A DNA stretch of 64,000 bases. Source: Aradus depressus. Lineage: Eukaryota > Arthropoda > Insecta > Hemiptera > Aradidae. The position numbers and the translations under genes were made by a program. The DNA lies in NCBI GenBank assembly GCA_963662175.1, contig OY759224.1, forward strand, positions 31,195,489 through 31,259,488, in the 5' to 3' direction. The notes beneath the pieces were generated by a model. The model made no database searches. It worked only from the letters and a program-made list of their open reading frames with translations, and had not been told where the DNA came from. The first letter of the stretch is position 1. Each line of letters begins with the position of its first letter. Below, piece by piece: positions 31,404 through 42,439 of this stretch.

Positions 31404-31640
31404 CTTATATCTAGTAGTCTTAGTAACAGTTTGTATAGTCGTTTTGTTCTCAGAGTTAGTTTAGATCTTATGCCTAGTAGTCTTAGTAACAGTTTGTATA
31501 GTCGTTTCGTTCTCAGAGTTAGTTTAGATCTTATTCCTAGTAATCTTAGTAACAGTTTGTATAGTTGTTTTGTTTTTAGAGTTAGTTTAGATCTAATACA
31601 TAGTAGGTTTAGTAACAGTTTGTATAGTCTGTTCATTTCT
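31404..31640. repeat. 63-bp tandem repeat, nearly four units
   Basis: AGTCTTAGTAACAGTTTGTA recurs every 63 bp (31412, 31475, 31538, 31601). As 63 is a multiple of 3, both strands stay open for 93 codons (e.g. SLSNSLYSRFVLRVSLDL per unit). I take these as arithmetic, not as genes. Confidence 0.9.
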
Positions 31641-32067
31641 TGTCCTACTTTACCCTCCCCATTGGTCCGCCTCTAGTATCTCAAGCCTTCATGTGTAAGT
31701 CAACTCCAAATCCAAATCAAATCATGCTCTTCATTTCCTGGCTATAATTAAAGAGGAAATTACAAAGTGCAGGAGAAGAGTTATCGATGTATCGATTTCT
31801 CAATGCCTTGCACTAGTCTCTCATTCCTAGATTATTAATTTTTAACTATGTGAAAGATCATTTTATAATAGATCACTTAATAAATGTTAGTTAATTTTTT
31901 TTTAATTTACAAACAGATATTTACAACTATATAAAAATAAATACAACAAGCAAATGTGCTAATAGAGAGATAATGGCAATGTCAAAAATCACCCAATGGG
32001 GATACTCCCTAGTCACTGATTTACTCTCATTTGTAACTAATCACTGTCACTGTCACTGCTGCTACAA
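31641..32067. other. Nothing recognised
   Basis: Carries CACTTAATAAATGTTAGTTA at about 31876, repeated at about 32242, around the next element. Confidence 0.5.
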
Positions 32068-32228
32068 AGGAGGTCTCTTAAGCCGCCGTTGGGGAAGTAT
32101 GGCAGAATGGAGGGCACGGACTAGAGGATTATTGTGAGAACTAAGAAGGGAAAATAATTTTTATACTTGAATTCAGCGACTTCGGTGACAAAAGGTATGT
32201 TAAGATCAGTGTGAAGAGTTTTGTTAGA
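32068..32228 (-). pseudogene. Jockey RT C-terminal remnant
   Basis: The minus strand reads KTLHTDLNIPFVTEVAEF, then after a frameshift SSHNNPLVRALHSAILPQ and RRLKRPPL plus stop. It aligns by eye with the remnant at 576-946 (VLHTDLNIPTV ... PPRRLNRR). Confidence 0.75.
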
Positions 32229-32336
32229 TTATTATAGACCACTTAATAAATGTTAGTTGATTTTTTTAGTTAAATAAATGTTAAATTTTTTTATAATATT
32301 ACATTTAATTCATTCTAGTATCATATTTTATACATA

Positions 32337-32670
32337 AGTTATTGTGACTCATGCCCAGGCTTTAACTACAAGGTCATATCGCCTACTACCAGACCGTTCT
32401 TTCGTCACTGGGGGATATGAGCTCGACTCTACTGTGGGAGTCCTGAATTTTGCCTACCCTAAATTTTTATACACCTAGGGTAAAGGATCTTTAACGAGAA
32501 CCTGACATCGTTCAGACTCGGGACCATCGCTTAACATCCCATCCGAAGTATGGCGTGATTAAGTTTATTTTACCTCCCAGATTAAATAAACTAAAGGCTT
32601 CGGCCGGGTTTCGAACCCGCACTCTTAAGCTCAGTAAGCAAGCACGCATACCATTGAGCTATCGACGAGC
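32337..32670 (-). mobile_element. SINE-A, full length, decayed
   Basis: GTTATTGTGACTCATGCCCA tail side, B box GGTTTCGAACCCGCAC, and head to TGAGCTATCGACGAGC. Confidence 0.85.
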
Positions 32671-32672
32671 TA

Positions 32673-32752
32673 TAGAGTCGGAATGTTCACCAGAGTGACG
32701 AAAGAGCGCTCTGGTAGTAGGTGATATGACATCGAAGTTAAAGCCTAGATTG
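32673..32752 (+). mobile_element. SINE-A fragment, inverted to its neighbour
   Basis: AGAGTGACGAAAGAGCGCTC, then GGTGATATGACATCGAAGTT. It abuts the mariner remnant. Confidence 0.75.
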
Positions 32753-33069
32753 CTTCACACAAACGGCTTTGCACTGGTAGGTAGTACTCCTTATTAATCG
32801 TTTGAACTTGTGGCAAGAACTCATGGTGCACTATGCCGTTAAAATCGAAAAACACAGTGAGCATGACCTTCACATTCGACCGCATTTATCGAGCTTTTAT
32901 ACCACTCGTAAACCCTAGTATTACTCATAGCAGACTCACCAAAAGCAATATTTAACATTTCTGAAACTTTGCTGCACTTTATTCCATTCTTATAGCAAAA
33001 TGTAATGCAAATTCTCTGATGCATTTTGTGAACAAATAAATGATCGCCGATCATACCAAAACACATGTA
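32748..33069 (-). pseudogene. Mariner-like transposase with internal deletion
   Basis: The minus strand starts MCFGMIGDHLF and reads QRICITFCYKNGIKCSKVSE and ESAMSNTRVYEWYK, the mariner N-terminal helix-turn-helix region. After a frameshift and loss of the first catalytic Asp region it continues VKVMLTVFFDFNGIVHHEFL and TINKEYYLPVQSRLCEAI; the Asp of FFDFNG is the second catalytic Asp of the DD34D triad. The rest is lost at a SINE-A junction. Clearly inactive. Confidence 0.88.
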
Positions 33070-33309
33070 CCCTCTTGGACAGCTGACATCAGACTAAACA
33101 TCCGGTTTGGCTAACAATATACAGACACTTTTCAGGGATGTTTACCAACAAAACAAAGAAATAATTGAATCGGACTTATATATCCGAGAAACACGGACAT
33201 CATTGCGAAATGGCCCATTGGGACCTTAAAACGTGAAATTGTGTTGAAAATTCAATATCGAATTTTCGAACGTTTATAATAATTCCTTATTACAAAAAAG
33301 TAAGAAAAA

Positions 33310-33745
33310 TGTAAAAATATGTAAATAAATTTCAATTGTTTCGTAAGTCTCATTGAGACAAGAGCTTTACTGAAGGATACTCAAAAGTTGATAATTTGAT
33401 CAACTTTTTAATCTTTGTCAGAGTTGTTGAAGTGGGGCCATTATGAAGTAGTTCTAAGCCAATTAGAGCCCCATGGTGCTCTATTTCAGAGCCTGGAGCT
33501 CTGGAGTTCAGCCTCCGGAAGTATAGTTATGCCTCCCATCCTGTTCTGTTTGACAGCTTAATTTAAAGTTTTATTACTAGTTCTCAAAATCCGAAAAGGA
33601 CGGCAACCTCAAAAAATGACCAACTCAGGATCTAGGGTTCCAATTCGAATCCAAAGATACCAAATAAGTTCATATTCGGTTAACCGTCTTCGGAGTAAAT
33701 ACCGAAAAGGACGGCAACCTCAAAAAACGCCTAAAAGAACAGTTT
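33310..33745. other. No gene; short direct repeat
   Basis: CCGAAAAGGACGGCAACCTC occurs at about 33591 and 33701. Otherwise unassigned. Confidence 0.5.
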
Positions 33746-33747
33746 TT

Positions 33748-33955
33748 ACTTCCCCAGCTATACGAAGTATAGGGGAAGTTATGTAATCGGTCAAAAGTTT
33801 GATGACTTTTCAACAGAATTTCACGTTTTCCGACCTACAGATTCCAAATATGAAAAAAAACAAAAACATTCTGTGTGTCGATGTGTGTAAGTCCGTGAAC
33901 ACGATAACTGCCGATAGAATGAATGTATCGACACGAAACTTAATACAGTGAAACC
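33748..33955 (+). repeat. Repeat A, 5' part, interrupted by a Tigger-like element
   Basis: Clean start ACTTCCCCAGCTATACGAAG, TATAGGGGAAGTTATGTAAT, CACGATAACTGCCGATAGAA. It is interrupted at TA by the element at 33956 and resumes at 34703. Confidence 0.92.
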
Positions 33956-34700
33956 TGTTTAACTGGAATCTCAAGGGACCTAGGATTTTCTATCCCTTAT
34001 AGAGGCTTTTCATTTACCCAGTTTTCCAAATAGGCAGGTTCGAAATGACAGTTGTTTTATTTATAAAGTCCCGCTAAGAGAGGTCGAAATGTATCGTTTC
34101 TCATTTATAGAGGTGAAAATGTTATTAAAAAATGCATATTTTATGTTGTTATGTCCAATTTTTATTTTTCAAAACAATACTACAAAACTTATGACTTAAA
34201 AAAATCTGTTATATTGGTTTGTATTTGAGTGCTAGTAGCTTTAAGGTGTTTCTCGATACTATAAATTTGATCAAATATGCCAGGATTATCAATAGTTGAC
34301 ACATAAAAATATTTATGTAAGGTTTCTAATGCTTTGTCTGCGTCACGCTTTGATACTCTTTCTGAAATCTCTTCACAACCCTCTTCTTCTTCTTCTGTCT
34401 CCAAAGAGGAAGAAGAGCACGCGGAAACGATGTCGTCGTCAGTGAGCTCTTAATTAGAATGTTTGTAAACAAACGTGTCGTAACCTGATGAAGTGTCTTA
34501 CTTATACAGGTTATTGAGATACAAAGTCTCAAATATAGAGGTAAACATCGAAAAAATCTAAGAAATCAAATCTCAATCTAAAATGTTTGAAAATTCCCAG
34601 TAACAGAGGTATTTCAATGCAAAAGTGTCGGGGCCTCATTGTAATTATCAGTAATAGAGGTTTCTCACATATCCAGGGCCAACTTAACCAGGTTTCACTG
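33956..34700. mobile_element. Tigger/pogo-like DNA transposon, deletion derivative
   Basis: The left end CAGTGAAACCTGTTTAACTG and the right end AACTTAACCAGGTTTCACTG are inverted repeats. TA target duplications lie at 33954-33955 and 34701-34702. The 745-bp length and the retained transposase C-terminus show it arose by internal deletion of a full element. Confidence 0.93.
34189..34449 (-). pseudogene. Tigger-like transposase C-terminus
   Basis: The minus-strand frame reads ELTDDDIVSACSSSSLETEE, then DADKALETLHKYFYV and a terminal TQIQTNITDFFKS plus stop. The acidic stretch followed by a helical segment and a final ITDFF is the familiar end of pogo/jerky-type transposases. A stop sits just upstream of ELTDDD, marking the deletion junction. 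The DDE core and the DNA-binding domains are gone. Confidence 0.82.
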
Positions 34701-34702
34701 TA

Positions 34703-34925
34703 TATGACTCCAGAACCCTCTAACGACGTCACCTATCGATGATCACTTATTGTTCTTTATCCAAATCGACCAAAGAAAGAGGAGTATTAGTGGGAGGCTT
34801 AACATGAAAACTCTAATAACTGCCGATAGAATTAATGTATCGATACGAAATTTTATATGTGTGACCAAAACGCAACAAGGACAACCCCTGTCGATCATAT
34901 ATTTTCAGCCAATTCGAACCATTAT
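34703..34925 (+). repeat. Repeat A, 3' continuation
   Basis: CCAGAACCCTCTAACGACGT, GAGGCTTAACATGAAAACTC, ATGTATCGATACGAAATTTT. Confidence 0.88.
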
Positions 34926-34929
34926 AAAG

Positions 34930-35398
34930 ACACACACACACAGACATTTTTACTTTATTTTTGGAATCAATCATTGGTTGTGTAAAACTGCTATGGTTGT
35001 GTTAAGTGTGGATCAGTAAAGTGTGGTTTCTTCATTATTTCTGAGAGGTGAAGAGAAAAATAAAAACTCTCCCATGGTGGGGGGTAAGGTGCTTGAGCCA
35101 GGGCTAGAGAGGGGTTATTGTGGTCGGCACTCAGCGGGGCAGCGAAGCGTTCTGTGATGGCGAGAAGGTAACACACAGTTTCACAAGTATATGTGGCTTG
35201 GCGAAGAGGCAGTCCTTAGGGTGCTCCGAGGCAAGGGCCAAGTCATGACCATCAAAGCGGCGTTACCTCAACCAAATTCAACTTCTCATTGTTTAATTTT
35301 CTTCAAATGATGCCGATGATCTTATTGAACATATGTGAACGTATAATAGGGTCATTCTCTTTAAGACGGGAGTTGTACGATTTTTGTCATTTGACCAT
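34930..35398. other. No gene recognised
   Basis: A GC-richer stretch (about 35070-35260) with no open frame above 61 codons. Possibly unique host DNA. Confidence 0.4.
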
Positions 35399-35401
35399 CT
35401 A

Positions 35402-35756
35402 AAAAAAAGAGTAGGTGAAACACCGATTATTCACTCCCAGCATCAATTTATCAATTACGTTTTCGCTTTCCTTTCAAAACAAATCTACTCTAATATTTTA
35501 ATAACATTATGGCTTCTGAATTTCCATACTAAATTTTGTATCGATACATTCGATATATAGGTTTTTCGATAGGGTTCTGATCTAATCCCCCACTTCCCTA
35601 TAAGCGATTTGGCTGAAAATCAGTAGGTGCGTTCCTTAGAGGGATTATGGATGGCTAAATTTCGTGTCGATGAATTCATTCTATCGGGAGATGAATGAAG
35701 ACATGAAATTATGGTGCAAAACTCAATATCAGACATATTATATATCTTCTCCTACA
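35402..35756 (-). repeat. Repeat A
   Basis: GTAGGTGAAACACCGATTAT, TACGTTTTCGCTTTCCTTTC, GGCTGAAAATCAGTAGGTGC, AATTTCGTGTCGATGAATTC. Confidence 0.85.
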
Positions 35757-35779
35757 CTTTCTTCTTCTTCTTCTACAAC

Positions 35780-35985
35780 CTGCCAACCTATGTCACCTAC
35801 CACCTAACATCTACGATCTGCCACCTCCCACCTAACTATACCATCTTCACTTACCGTCTACCACCTAACTTCTATGACTTACCACCTATCTACACCACCT
35901 GCACCTATTGTCGTCTATGACCTACCCTTGTCATCTACCACCTAACATCTATGACCTGCCACCGTCCACCTAACTAAACCATTGT
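35780..35985. repeat. Imperfect CCACCTA minisatellite, part 1
   Basis: Variants of CTACCACCTAACTTCTATGA and CTTACCACCTATCTACACCA recur with irregular spacing of about 25-35 bp. Confidence 0.85.
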
Positions 35986-36424
35986 TGCGTACGAAACAGA
36001 CCAGATCAATTTTCCCCTTTTCTGGGTATATGGTAGAGGATAGAAATGGTACTCTAGGTTGATATAGGAAATGGCCTGCCTGAAGAGATAAAGACGCTCT
36101 CCCCTCCCCACCAGAGAGAACCTCAGTATGTAGGAGGATTTCCCGGACTCTAGACGTATGTAAGAGGCGCCACTGTAGTCAACAAGTATATAAGAGGACC
36201 TTCCCGAGACCAGACGTATGTGAGAAGAACCTCTGGACTCAAACTTACAGTACTGCATGGAACTAGGTGAGACCCTGAATACGCTGGCTGTCCCGGCGTA
36301 TTACCTCAAACTAAGGTTCCCAATTTTCTGTTTCTACAATTCCCTCCCTCTATATAATTTCATGTTCATTTCTCTAATACAGTCCACTTGCTCCCAATAT
36401 AAAAATTGCTACCATTCAAAACAA
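35986..36424. other. Unrelated insert splitting the minisatellite
   Basis: Contains its own degenerate repeat (AGACGTATGTAAGAGG / AGACGTATGTGAGAAG), open on the minus strand for 94 codons (SSYIL motif). No ends or TSD found. Confidence 0.5.
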
Positions 36425-36870
36425 CCAACTTCACCTATCGTCTACCACCTAACCTTTATGACCTACCACCTTCCCCCTATTGTCGTCTATAACATCCCCC
36501 TGCCATCTACCACCTAACGTCTATGATCTGCCACTTTCCACTTATCTATACCAACTTCACCCACCGTCTACCACCTAACTTCTAATACTACCACCTATCT
36601 ACGCCACCTTCACCTATCGTCTACTACCTGTCACCAACCACCTAACTACACCATCTTCACATACCGTCTACCACCTAACTTCTATGACTTACCACCTGTC
36701 TACACCACCTTCACCTAATGTCGTTTGTGACCTACCTCTGTCACCTACCACCTAACGTCTATGATGTGCCACTTTCCACCTATCTATACCAACTTCACCC
36801 ACCGTCTACCACCTACCACCTATCTACGCCACCTTCACCTACCATCTACTATCTGTCACCAACCACCAAA
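36425..36870. repeat. Imperfect CCACCTA minisatellite, part 2
   Basis: Same vocabulary as part 1, with higher-order blocks such as CACCCACCGTCTACCACC (36558 and 36798) and GTCTATGATSTGCCACTTTC (S is C or G; 36519 and 36759) repeated about 240 bp apart. Confidence 0.85.
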
Positions 36871-37419
36871 CGAATACTTCATTACTTTCATTTCGAATTT
36901 AGGAAGACGATTCATAAATTTAATTATGTAGGTTTTATCTTATAAAAGGCCATTATAGAAGAAGGTTCGAAAATTCCATCTGATATAGATAAGTGAAAAT
37001 AGGTCGTGTTGGGGGGGCCTACAAGGGTTAAGGCCGCATTCTTCCTTCAGTTCTGGGCGGGGGGTTGGGAGGGGGACAAGAATTTTTCAATTTCGGCACT
37101 GTCGTTAGAACTCTCCTAGCGCCCCCCCCCCTCCCCAAGTGTCAAGAAGTTAATTTGAAACTTAAATGAAATAATTTTAACTCTTTTTCAACTTACCCTC
37201 TTCTTGAAAAAGCGATTCTCTGGTTTATTTATGATCTAAGTAACTGCAAGTAACACTTAAAAAAAAAAATCAGATTTGCTCCAACTTTTTTCTTTTCAGA
37301 TTGGTGTCTCTTAACCATATGATTTCTTACACTCCCATAGAAAAATGAAACCATGAACTATGTATATATATACTTATTACATAGGTATATATAATCTCTC
37401 CACTATATATAGTAACTAT

Positions 37420-37745
37420 TTCTTTCCTAGACCCCCCTGACTGTCACATACTCTCACAAAGTATAAATCCCCCCTCCCCCATATACGCGTCAATTAACAC
37501 TTTCTTTCCAAAACCACCCCTGTCACAAAGATCGACCCCCCGTTACAGAACTTTTTTTTCGAAGACCCCCCCCTGACAATCACATTGTAACGTCACATAC
37601 CCTCACAAATTATGACCCCCCCCCTCTCCCCCGCCCCACATTAACATTTTCTTTCCAAAACCACCCCTGTCACAAAGTTCGACCCCCCGTTACACAACTT
37701 TCCTCCGAAGACCCCGCTCTCCCCCCTACTTTCACATTACATAAC
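37420..37745. repeat. C-rich 147-bp tandem repeat, about two units
   Basis: TTTCTTTCCAAAACCACCCC at 37501 and 37648, each followed by TGTCACAAAG and CGACCCCCCGTTACA. Confidence 0.85.
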
Positions 37746-37970
37746 TTATAGGCCCCCTCTATCAGTGAAAGGTAATGCTGCTATTTCCTGTTGCCTGTTC
37801 CTTTTCAATATTCACAAAGTCCCTCTCATCTATGTCCCCCCCTCCCCCCCTATTCCACTTCACTTGGTCTCAATCCGGACCAATCAACTCACTCCTTACT
37901 TCTATTCAATTTCCTATATTCTCTCTCTTTTCAAGCATCCTATTCTTTACCTTTTCTTGAAAATCAGTTC

Positions 37971-37972
<2 letters not shown>

Positions 37973-38015
<43 letters not shown>
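37973..38015. repeat. T homopolymer, 43 bases
   Basis: An uninterrupted T run. No SINE body is attached on either side. Confidence 0.95.
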
Positions 38016-38016
<1 letters not shown>

Positions 38017-38188
38017 GGAGAGGTATTTGTTTATTCCACTATTTACCTCAAATGTATCTAGTTCGGGGGGAAAATATATAATGATTCAAAAATCCATAAC
38101 GATTTCTTTTAAATATCTAAAAAAAAAAGTGAATTTTGATTTGTGGTTTCAGATGTACATTAGTACAAACAACTGAACATGAAATTTT

Positions 38189-38441
38189 AGTTAGTTATTA
38201 TGACTCATGCCCGGGCTTTAACTACAAGGTCATATCGCCTACTACCTTTCGTCACTCGAGTAGGGGTCGTTACATCCTGACATCGTACCGTACAGGCTCG
38301 GGACAATCGCTTAAGGTCCCATCCGAAGGACGGCGTGCTTAAGTTTTACCTCCCAGATCAAATAAACTAAAGGAGTCGGCCGGGTTTGGGGATCTTGAGC
38401 TCAGTAAGCAAGCACACATACCACTGAGCTACCGGCGCTCT
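38189..38441 (-). mobile_element. SINE-A, internally deleted, TTAGTTA tail type
   Basis: TTAGTTAGTTATTATGACTC at the tail side, deletions in the body and in the B-box region, head to GAGCTACCGGCGCTC. Flanking repeat A pieces (to 38188 and from 38442). Confidence 0.87.
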
Positions 38442-38600
38442 GTAATCAAGTTTTACATGTATATTCAGAACTCCTATTGATAAGTGTGGTATTAGGAATG
38501 AAAAAACCGAATAACTGCCGATGTAATGAAAGTATAGACACAAAATTTAGTGTGATTTTTAACCTACACACTCCCATTGGTTTTGGAGGGATTTTACCGT
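38442..38600 (+). repeat. Repeat A fragment
   Basis: CCGAATAACTGCCGATGTAA, CACAAAATTTAGTGTGATTT, CCCATTGGTTTTGGAGGGA. Confidence 0.75.
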
Positions 38601-38728
38601 TTCAAAAAGGAGCAAATGTAGATTCTTATAAGAAATTTATTCTGGGAATCTTCAAAAAGGTCCTTACTAAGACCTCCTGAGGCTTATATTGATTGTAGCC
38701 ACTGACAATGAGTCTTTGATCTGAAATT

Positions 38729-40418
38729 CTTCTCTGGAGGAGAAAGTCGCCTCCTTCTTAATGAGGCTTCTCTGTCCTGCCCAAGTACCAGAATGAAGAC
38801 ATCCTTTCTGAACTTTTCACAGGTACTTCTTGGCACCAAACTCACCCCCCACCCCCACCCCTAAATATCTGTCCTCATCGCGCTCCTGTCTGTCTTCTCT
38901 GGAGGAGAAAGTCGCCTCCTTCTTAATGAGGCTTCTCTGTCCTGCCCAAGTACCAGAATGAAGACATCCTTTCTGAACTTTTCACAGGTACTTCTTGGCA
39001 CCAAACTCACCCCCCACCCCCACCCCAAATATCTGTCCTCATCGCGCTCCTGTCTGTCTTCTCTGGAGGAGAAAGTCGCCTCCTTCTTAATGAGGCTTCT
39101 CTGTCCTGCCCAAGTACCAGAATGAAGACATCCTTTCTGAACTTTTCACAGGTACTTCTTGGCACCAAACTCACCCCCCACCCCCACCCCTAAATATCTG
39201 TCCTCATCGCGCTCCTGTCTGTCTTCTCTGGAGGAGAAAGTCGCCTCCTTCTTAATGAGGCTTCTCTGTCCTGCCCAAGTACCAGAATGAAGACATCCTT
39301 TCTGAACTTTTCACAGGTACTTCTTGGCACCAAACTCACCCCCCACCCCCACCCCTAAATATCTGTCCTCATCGCGCTCCTGTCTGTCTTCTCTGGAGGA
39401 GAAAGTCGCCTCCTTCTTAATGAGGCTTCTCTGTCCTGCCCAAGTACCAGAATGAAGACATCCTTTCTGAACTTTTCACAGGTACTTCTTGGCACCAAAC
39501 TCACCCCCCACCCCCACCCCTAAATATCTGTCCTCATCGCGCTCCTGTCTGTCTTCTCTGGAGGAGAAAGTCGCCTCCTTCTTAATGAGGCTTCTCTGTC
39601 CTGCCCAAGTACCAGAATGAAGACATCCTTTCTGAACTTTTCACAGGTACTTCTTGGCACCAAACTCACCCCCCACCCCCACCCCTAAATATCTGTCCTC
39701 ATCGCGCTCCTGTCTGTCTTCTCTGGAGGAGAAAGTCGCCTCCTTCTTAATGAGGCTTCTCTGTCCTGCCCAAGTACCAGAATGAAGACATCCTTTCTGA
39801 ACTTTTCACAGGTACTTCTTGGCACCAAACTCACCCCCCACCCCCACCCCCACCCCTAAATATCTGTCCTCATCGCGCTCCTGTCTGTCTTCTCTGGAGG
39901 AGAAAGTCGCCTCCTTCTTAATGAGGCTTCTCTGTCCTGCCCAAGTAAAGTACCAGAATGAAGACATCCTTTCTGAACTTTTCACAGGTACTTCTTGGCA
40001 CCAAACTCACCCCCCACCCCCACCCCTAAATATCTGTCCTCATCGCGCTCCTGTCTGTCTTCTCTGGAGGAGAAAGTCGCCTCCTTCTTAATGAGGCTTC
40101 TCTGTCCTGCCCAAGTAAAGTACCAGAATGAAGACATCCTTTCTGAACTTTTCACAGGTACTTCTTGGCACCAAACTCACCCCCCACCCCCACCCCCACC
40201 CCTAAATATCTGTCCTCATCGCGCTCCTGTCTGTCTTCTCTGGAGGAGAAAGTCGCCTCCTTCTTAATGAGGCTTCTCTGTCCTGCCCAAGTAAAGTACC
40301 AGAATGAAGACATCCTTTCTGAACTTTTCACAGGTACTTCTTGGCACCAAACTCACCCCCCACCCCCACCCCCACCCCTAAATATCTGTCCTCATCGCGC
40401 TCCTGTCTGTCTTCTCCT
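38729..40418. repeat. 165-176-bp satellite, ten units
   Basis: Anchors CTTCTCTGGAGGAGAAAGTC at 38729, 38894, 39058, 39223, 39388, 39553, 39718, 39889, 40059 and 40235. Units are nearly identical. The first seven are 164-165 bp. From about 39840 an extra CCACCC appears, and from about 39940 the CAAGTACC becomes CAAGTAAAGTACC. Units therefore lengthen to 170-176 bp at the right end. The repeated 90-codon frames (SSRSCLSSLEEKVASF) exist only because the longer units lose a stop; they are not called as a gene. Confidence 0.97.
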
Positions 40419-40675
40419 CTCTAAAGATAAATTAATGAAAATTTTCCCTTAATTAATATTCTGACAATTAGGTGCCTAACAGGTCTGTTCATTATACAAA
40501 CGAGAGGGGAGAGAAAATTCCAGAATTTTATTTGACAAATTAATCATATGGAATTTTGAAAATTCCAAGACTTCAAAATTGCTTACAATAAATATATACT
40601 TACTAAAACTACTAGGAGGGAAAAGGAGTGGATCTACAGAAGGCGTAATTACCTTACACCAAGGGGAGTGGTGAT

Positions 40676-40850
40676 TATTATGGGGAAGTACATATCCGGT
40701 GAATATTATGGGGAAGTACATAGCCGGTGATTATTATGGGGAAGTACATAGCCGTTGAATATTATGGGGAAGTACGTAGCCGGTGAATATTATGGGGAAG
40801 TACATATCCGGTGAATAATATGGGGAAGTACACAACCGGTGATTCACCGA
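40676..40850 (+). repeat. 28-bp minisatellite made of the repeat A end
   Basis: GGGGAAGTACATAGCCGGTG recurs at 28-bp spacing six times (40682 to 40822). That string is the terminal segment of repeat A, and a repeat A copy follows directly. Confidence 0.92.
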
Positions 40851-40854
40851 CGAC

Positions 40855-41440
40855 TTTTTTTTTTACTTCCACAGCAATGCGAGGTATAAGGGAAGTTATG
40901 TAATAAATCCAGAATTCGATGCGGAGTTTTAAACGGAATATCATTTTTTTCGACCTCGAGCTTCCAAATATGAACAATTTCTGTACGTCTGTGAACACGA
41001 GAAAGAATGTATCAAAACGAAATTTTATAAGTGTATCGAGAACCCTCTAACGACGACACATGTGGTTTTTCAGCCAAATCGACCAAAGGGAAGGGGGGAA
41101 TAGGGAAAGAGACTCAATTCAAAAATCCCAATAACTGCCGATGTAATGAATGCATCTACATGAAATTTTATATTTACAGTCAAAACCCAATGAGGACATA
41201 ATCTGTCAAATTTCAGCGATATTGGCTAAAGGGAGGGGGGGGTTCAGGGGTGGGGGGGGGGGGGGGGGGGCTCAATTCAAAACCTTAATAACTGCCGATG
41301 TAAAGAATTTATCGACTCAAAATTTAGTAAGAGGATTTATAATTTTGTAAGTAAACTATTGAATATTAGCGCGAACAGACTGGTTTAATTCGTTCTGGGG
41401 AAGTACATTGCCGGTGATTCACCGACAACTTTTTATTATT
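40855..41440 (+). repeat. Repeat A, three-module copy
   Basis: TTACTTCCACAGCAATGCGA start, modules at about 40990, 41128 and 41282 (AATAACTGCCGATGTAA twice), and end TTCTGGGGAAGTACATTGCC with TGATTCACCGACAAC. A run of 19 G (41252-41270) replaces the G-rich segment of one module. Confidence 0.92.
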
Positions 41441-41583
41441 TTTTTTTTCTTTCTCTTTTCTATATTTCTCACACTCTAACCTCATAATGGACGTAAGAAA
41501 GTCCAGAAGAATCGTCGTGGAAAAGACATTCGGAAGAATTATAAAAAAAAAATTTCAATTAAATTAATATATATGTATATCTA

Positions 41584-41900
41584 GAGGGCGCCAGTAGCTC
41601 AGTGGTATGCATGCTTGCCTTATGAGCTCAAGATCGTGGGTGCGAAACCCGGCCCTTAGTTTATTTTATCTGGGAGGTAAGCTTCGGATGGGACGTTAAG
41701 CGATGGTCCCGAGTCTGTACAATGTTAGGTACTCGTTTAAGACCCCTGCCCAAGTTGAATAAAAATTTAGGGTAGGCAAAATTTATGACTCCCACAGTAG
41801 AGTCGGGCCGATGTCGCGCAGAGTGACGAAAGAGCGCTCTGTTAGTAGGCGATATGATCTCGTAGTTAAAGCTCGGGCATGAATCATAAAACCTAACCTA
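41584..41900 (+). mobile_element. SINE-A
   Basis: GAGGGCGCCAGTAGCTCAGT head, B box mutated to GGGTGCGAAACCC, small deletion after it, tail CATAAAACCTAACCTA. Confidence 0.9.
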
Positions 41901-41934
41901 TATATATCTATTCAAATATATTTTAAAGTTTTAG

Positions 41935-42050
41935 GTGACTAGTATTGTTATTATTAATCACATGAGTGTCTAATTTATAGGCTATCTTAATGTATATTAT
42001 GACTTATTCTATCATCAGGTTATGGTTTAACGAATATAAATATTATTATT
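41935..42050 (+). mobile_element. LINE 3' UTR fragment with (ATT)n tail
   Basis: TAGGCTATCTTAATGTATAT and ATAAATATTATTATTATG. Confidence 0.55.
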
Positions 42051-42439
42051 ATGAATGGGAGGGACCTTAAGAGGGGGAGTGTGCTCCTCTGGCAACATAA
42101 AATATACCATATACATACAACTCATTACTCTAATCACTAGACCAACACCCGCAGAAGAGCCCATGTTTCCTTTCTGAAATCGGATACTCAGGCACTACAC
42201 TAATTATATTTGTGTTCTGTTCACGTTGTCTGACGTAAAAGTCTATATAAAGTCTGGCTATCTCAAGATAACCACCTTACCCAACTAATTAATACCATGG
42301 CAAATATTTAGTTAGTAAATATTTTTGTTATTTTTAAATTAACGGTACTTTTCTTATAGCCACAATACACTTAATGAGTCTGAATAAATCGATAGAAAGT
42401 GTTTTAACTGAATATTAGAATAAAGTTCTGGGCTACGAT

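Noticed and set aside
31355..31676. Two 93-codon frames on opposite strands
   Set aside because: A 63-bp repeat keeps any stop-free frame open on both strands; no independent sign of coding.
31858..32268. LTR retrotransposon, from the direct repeat CACTTAATAAATGTTAGTTA
   Set aside because: The repeat is about 45 bp, has no TG...CA ends, and flanks a Jockey remnant; no gag or pol is present.
39819..40452. Proline-rich secreted protein from three overlapping 90-codon frames
   Set aside because: The frames arise from satellite units; the shorter units of the same array contain stops in that frame, and no start or splice context exists.
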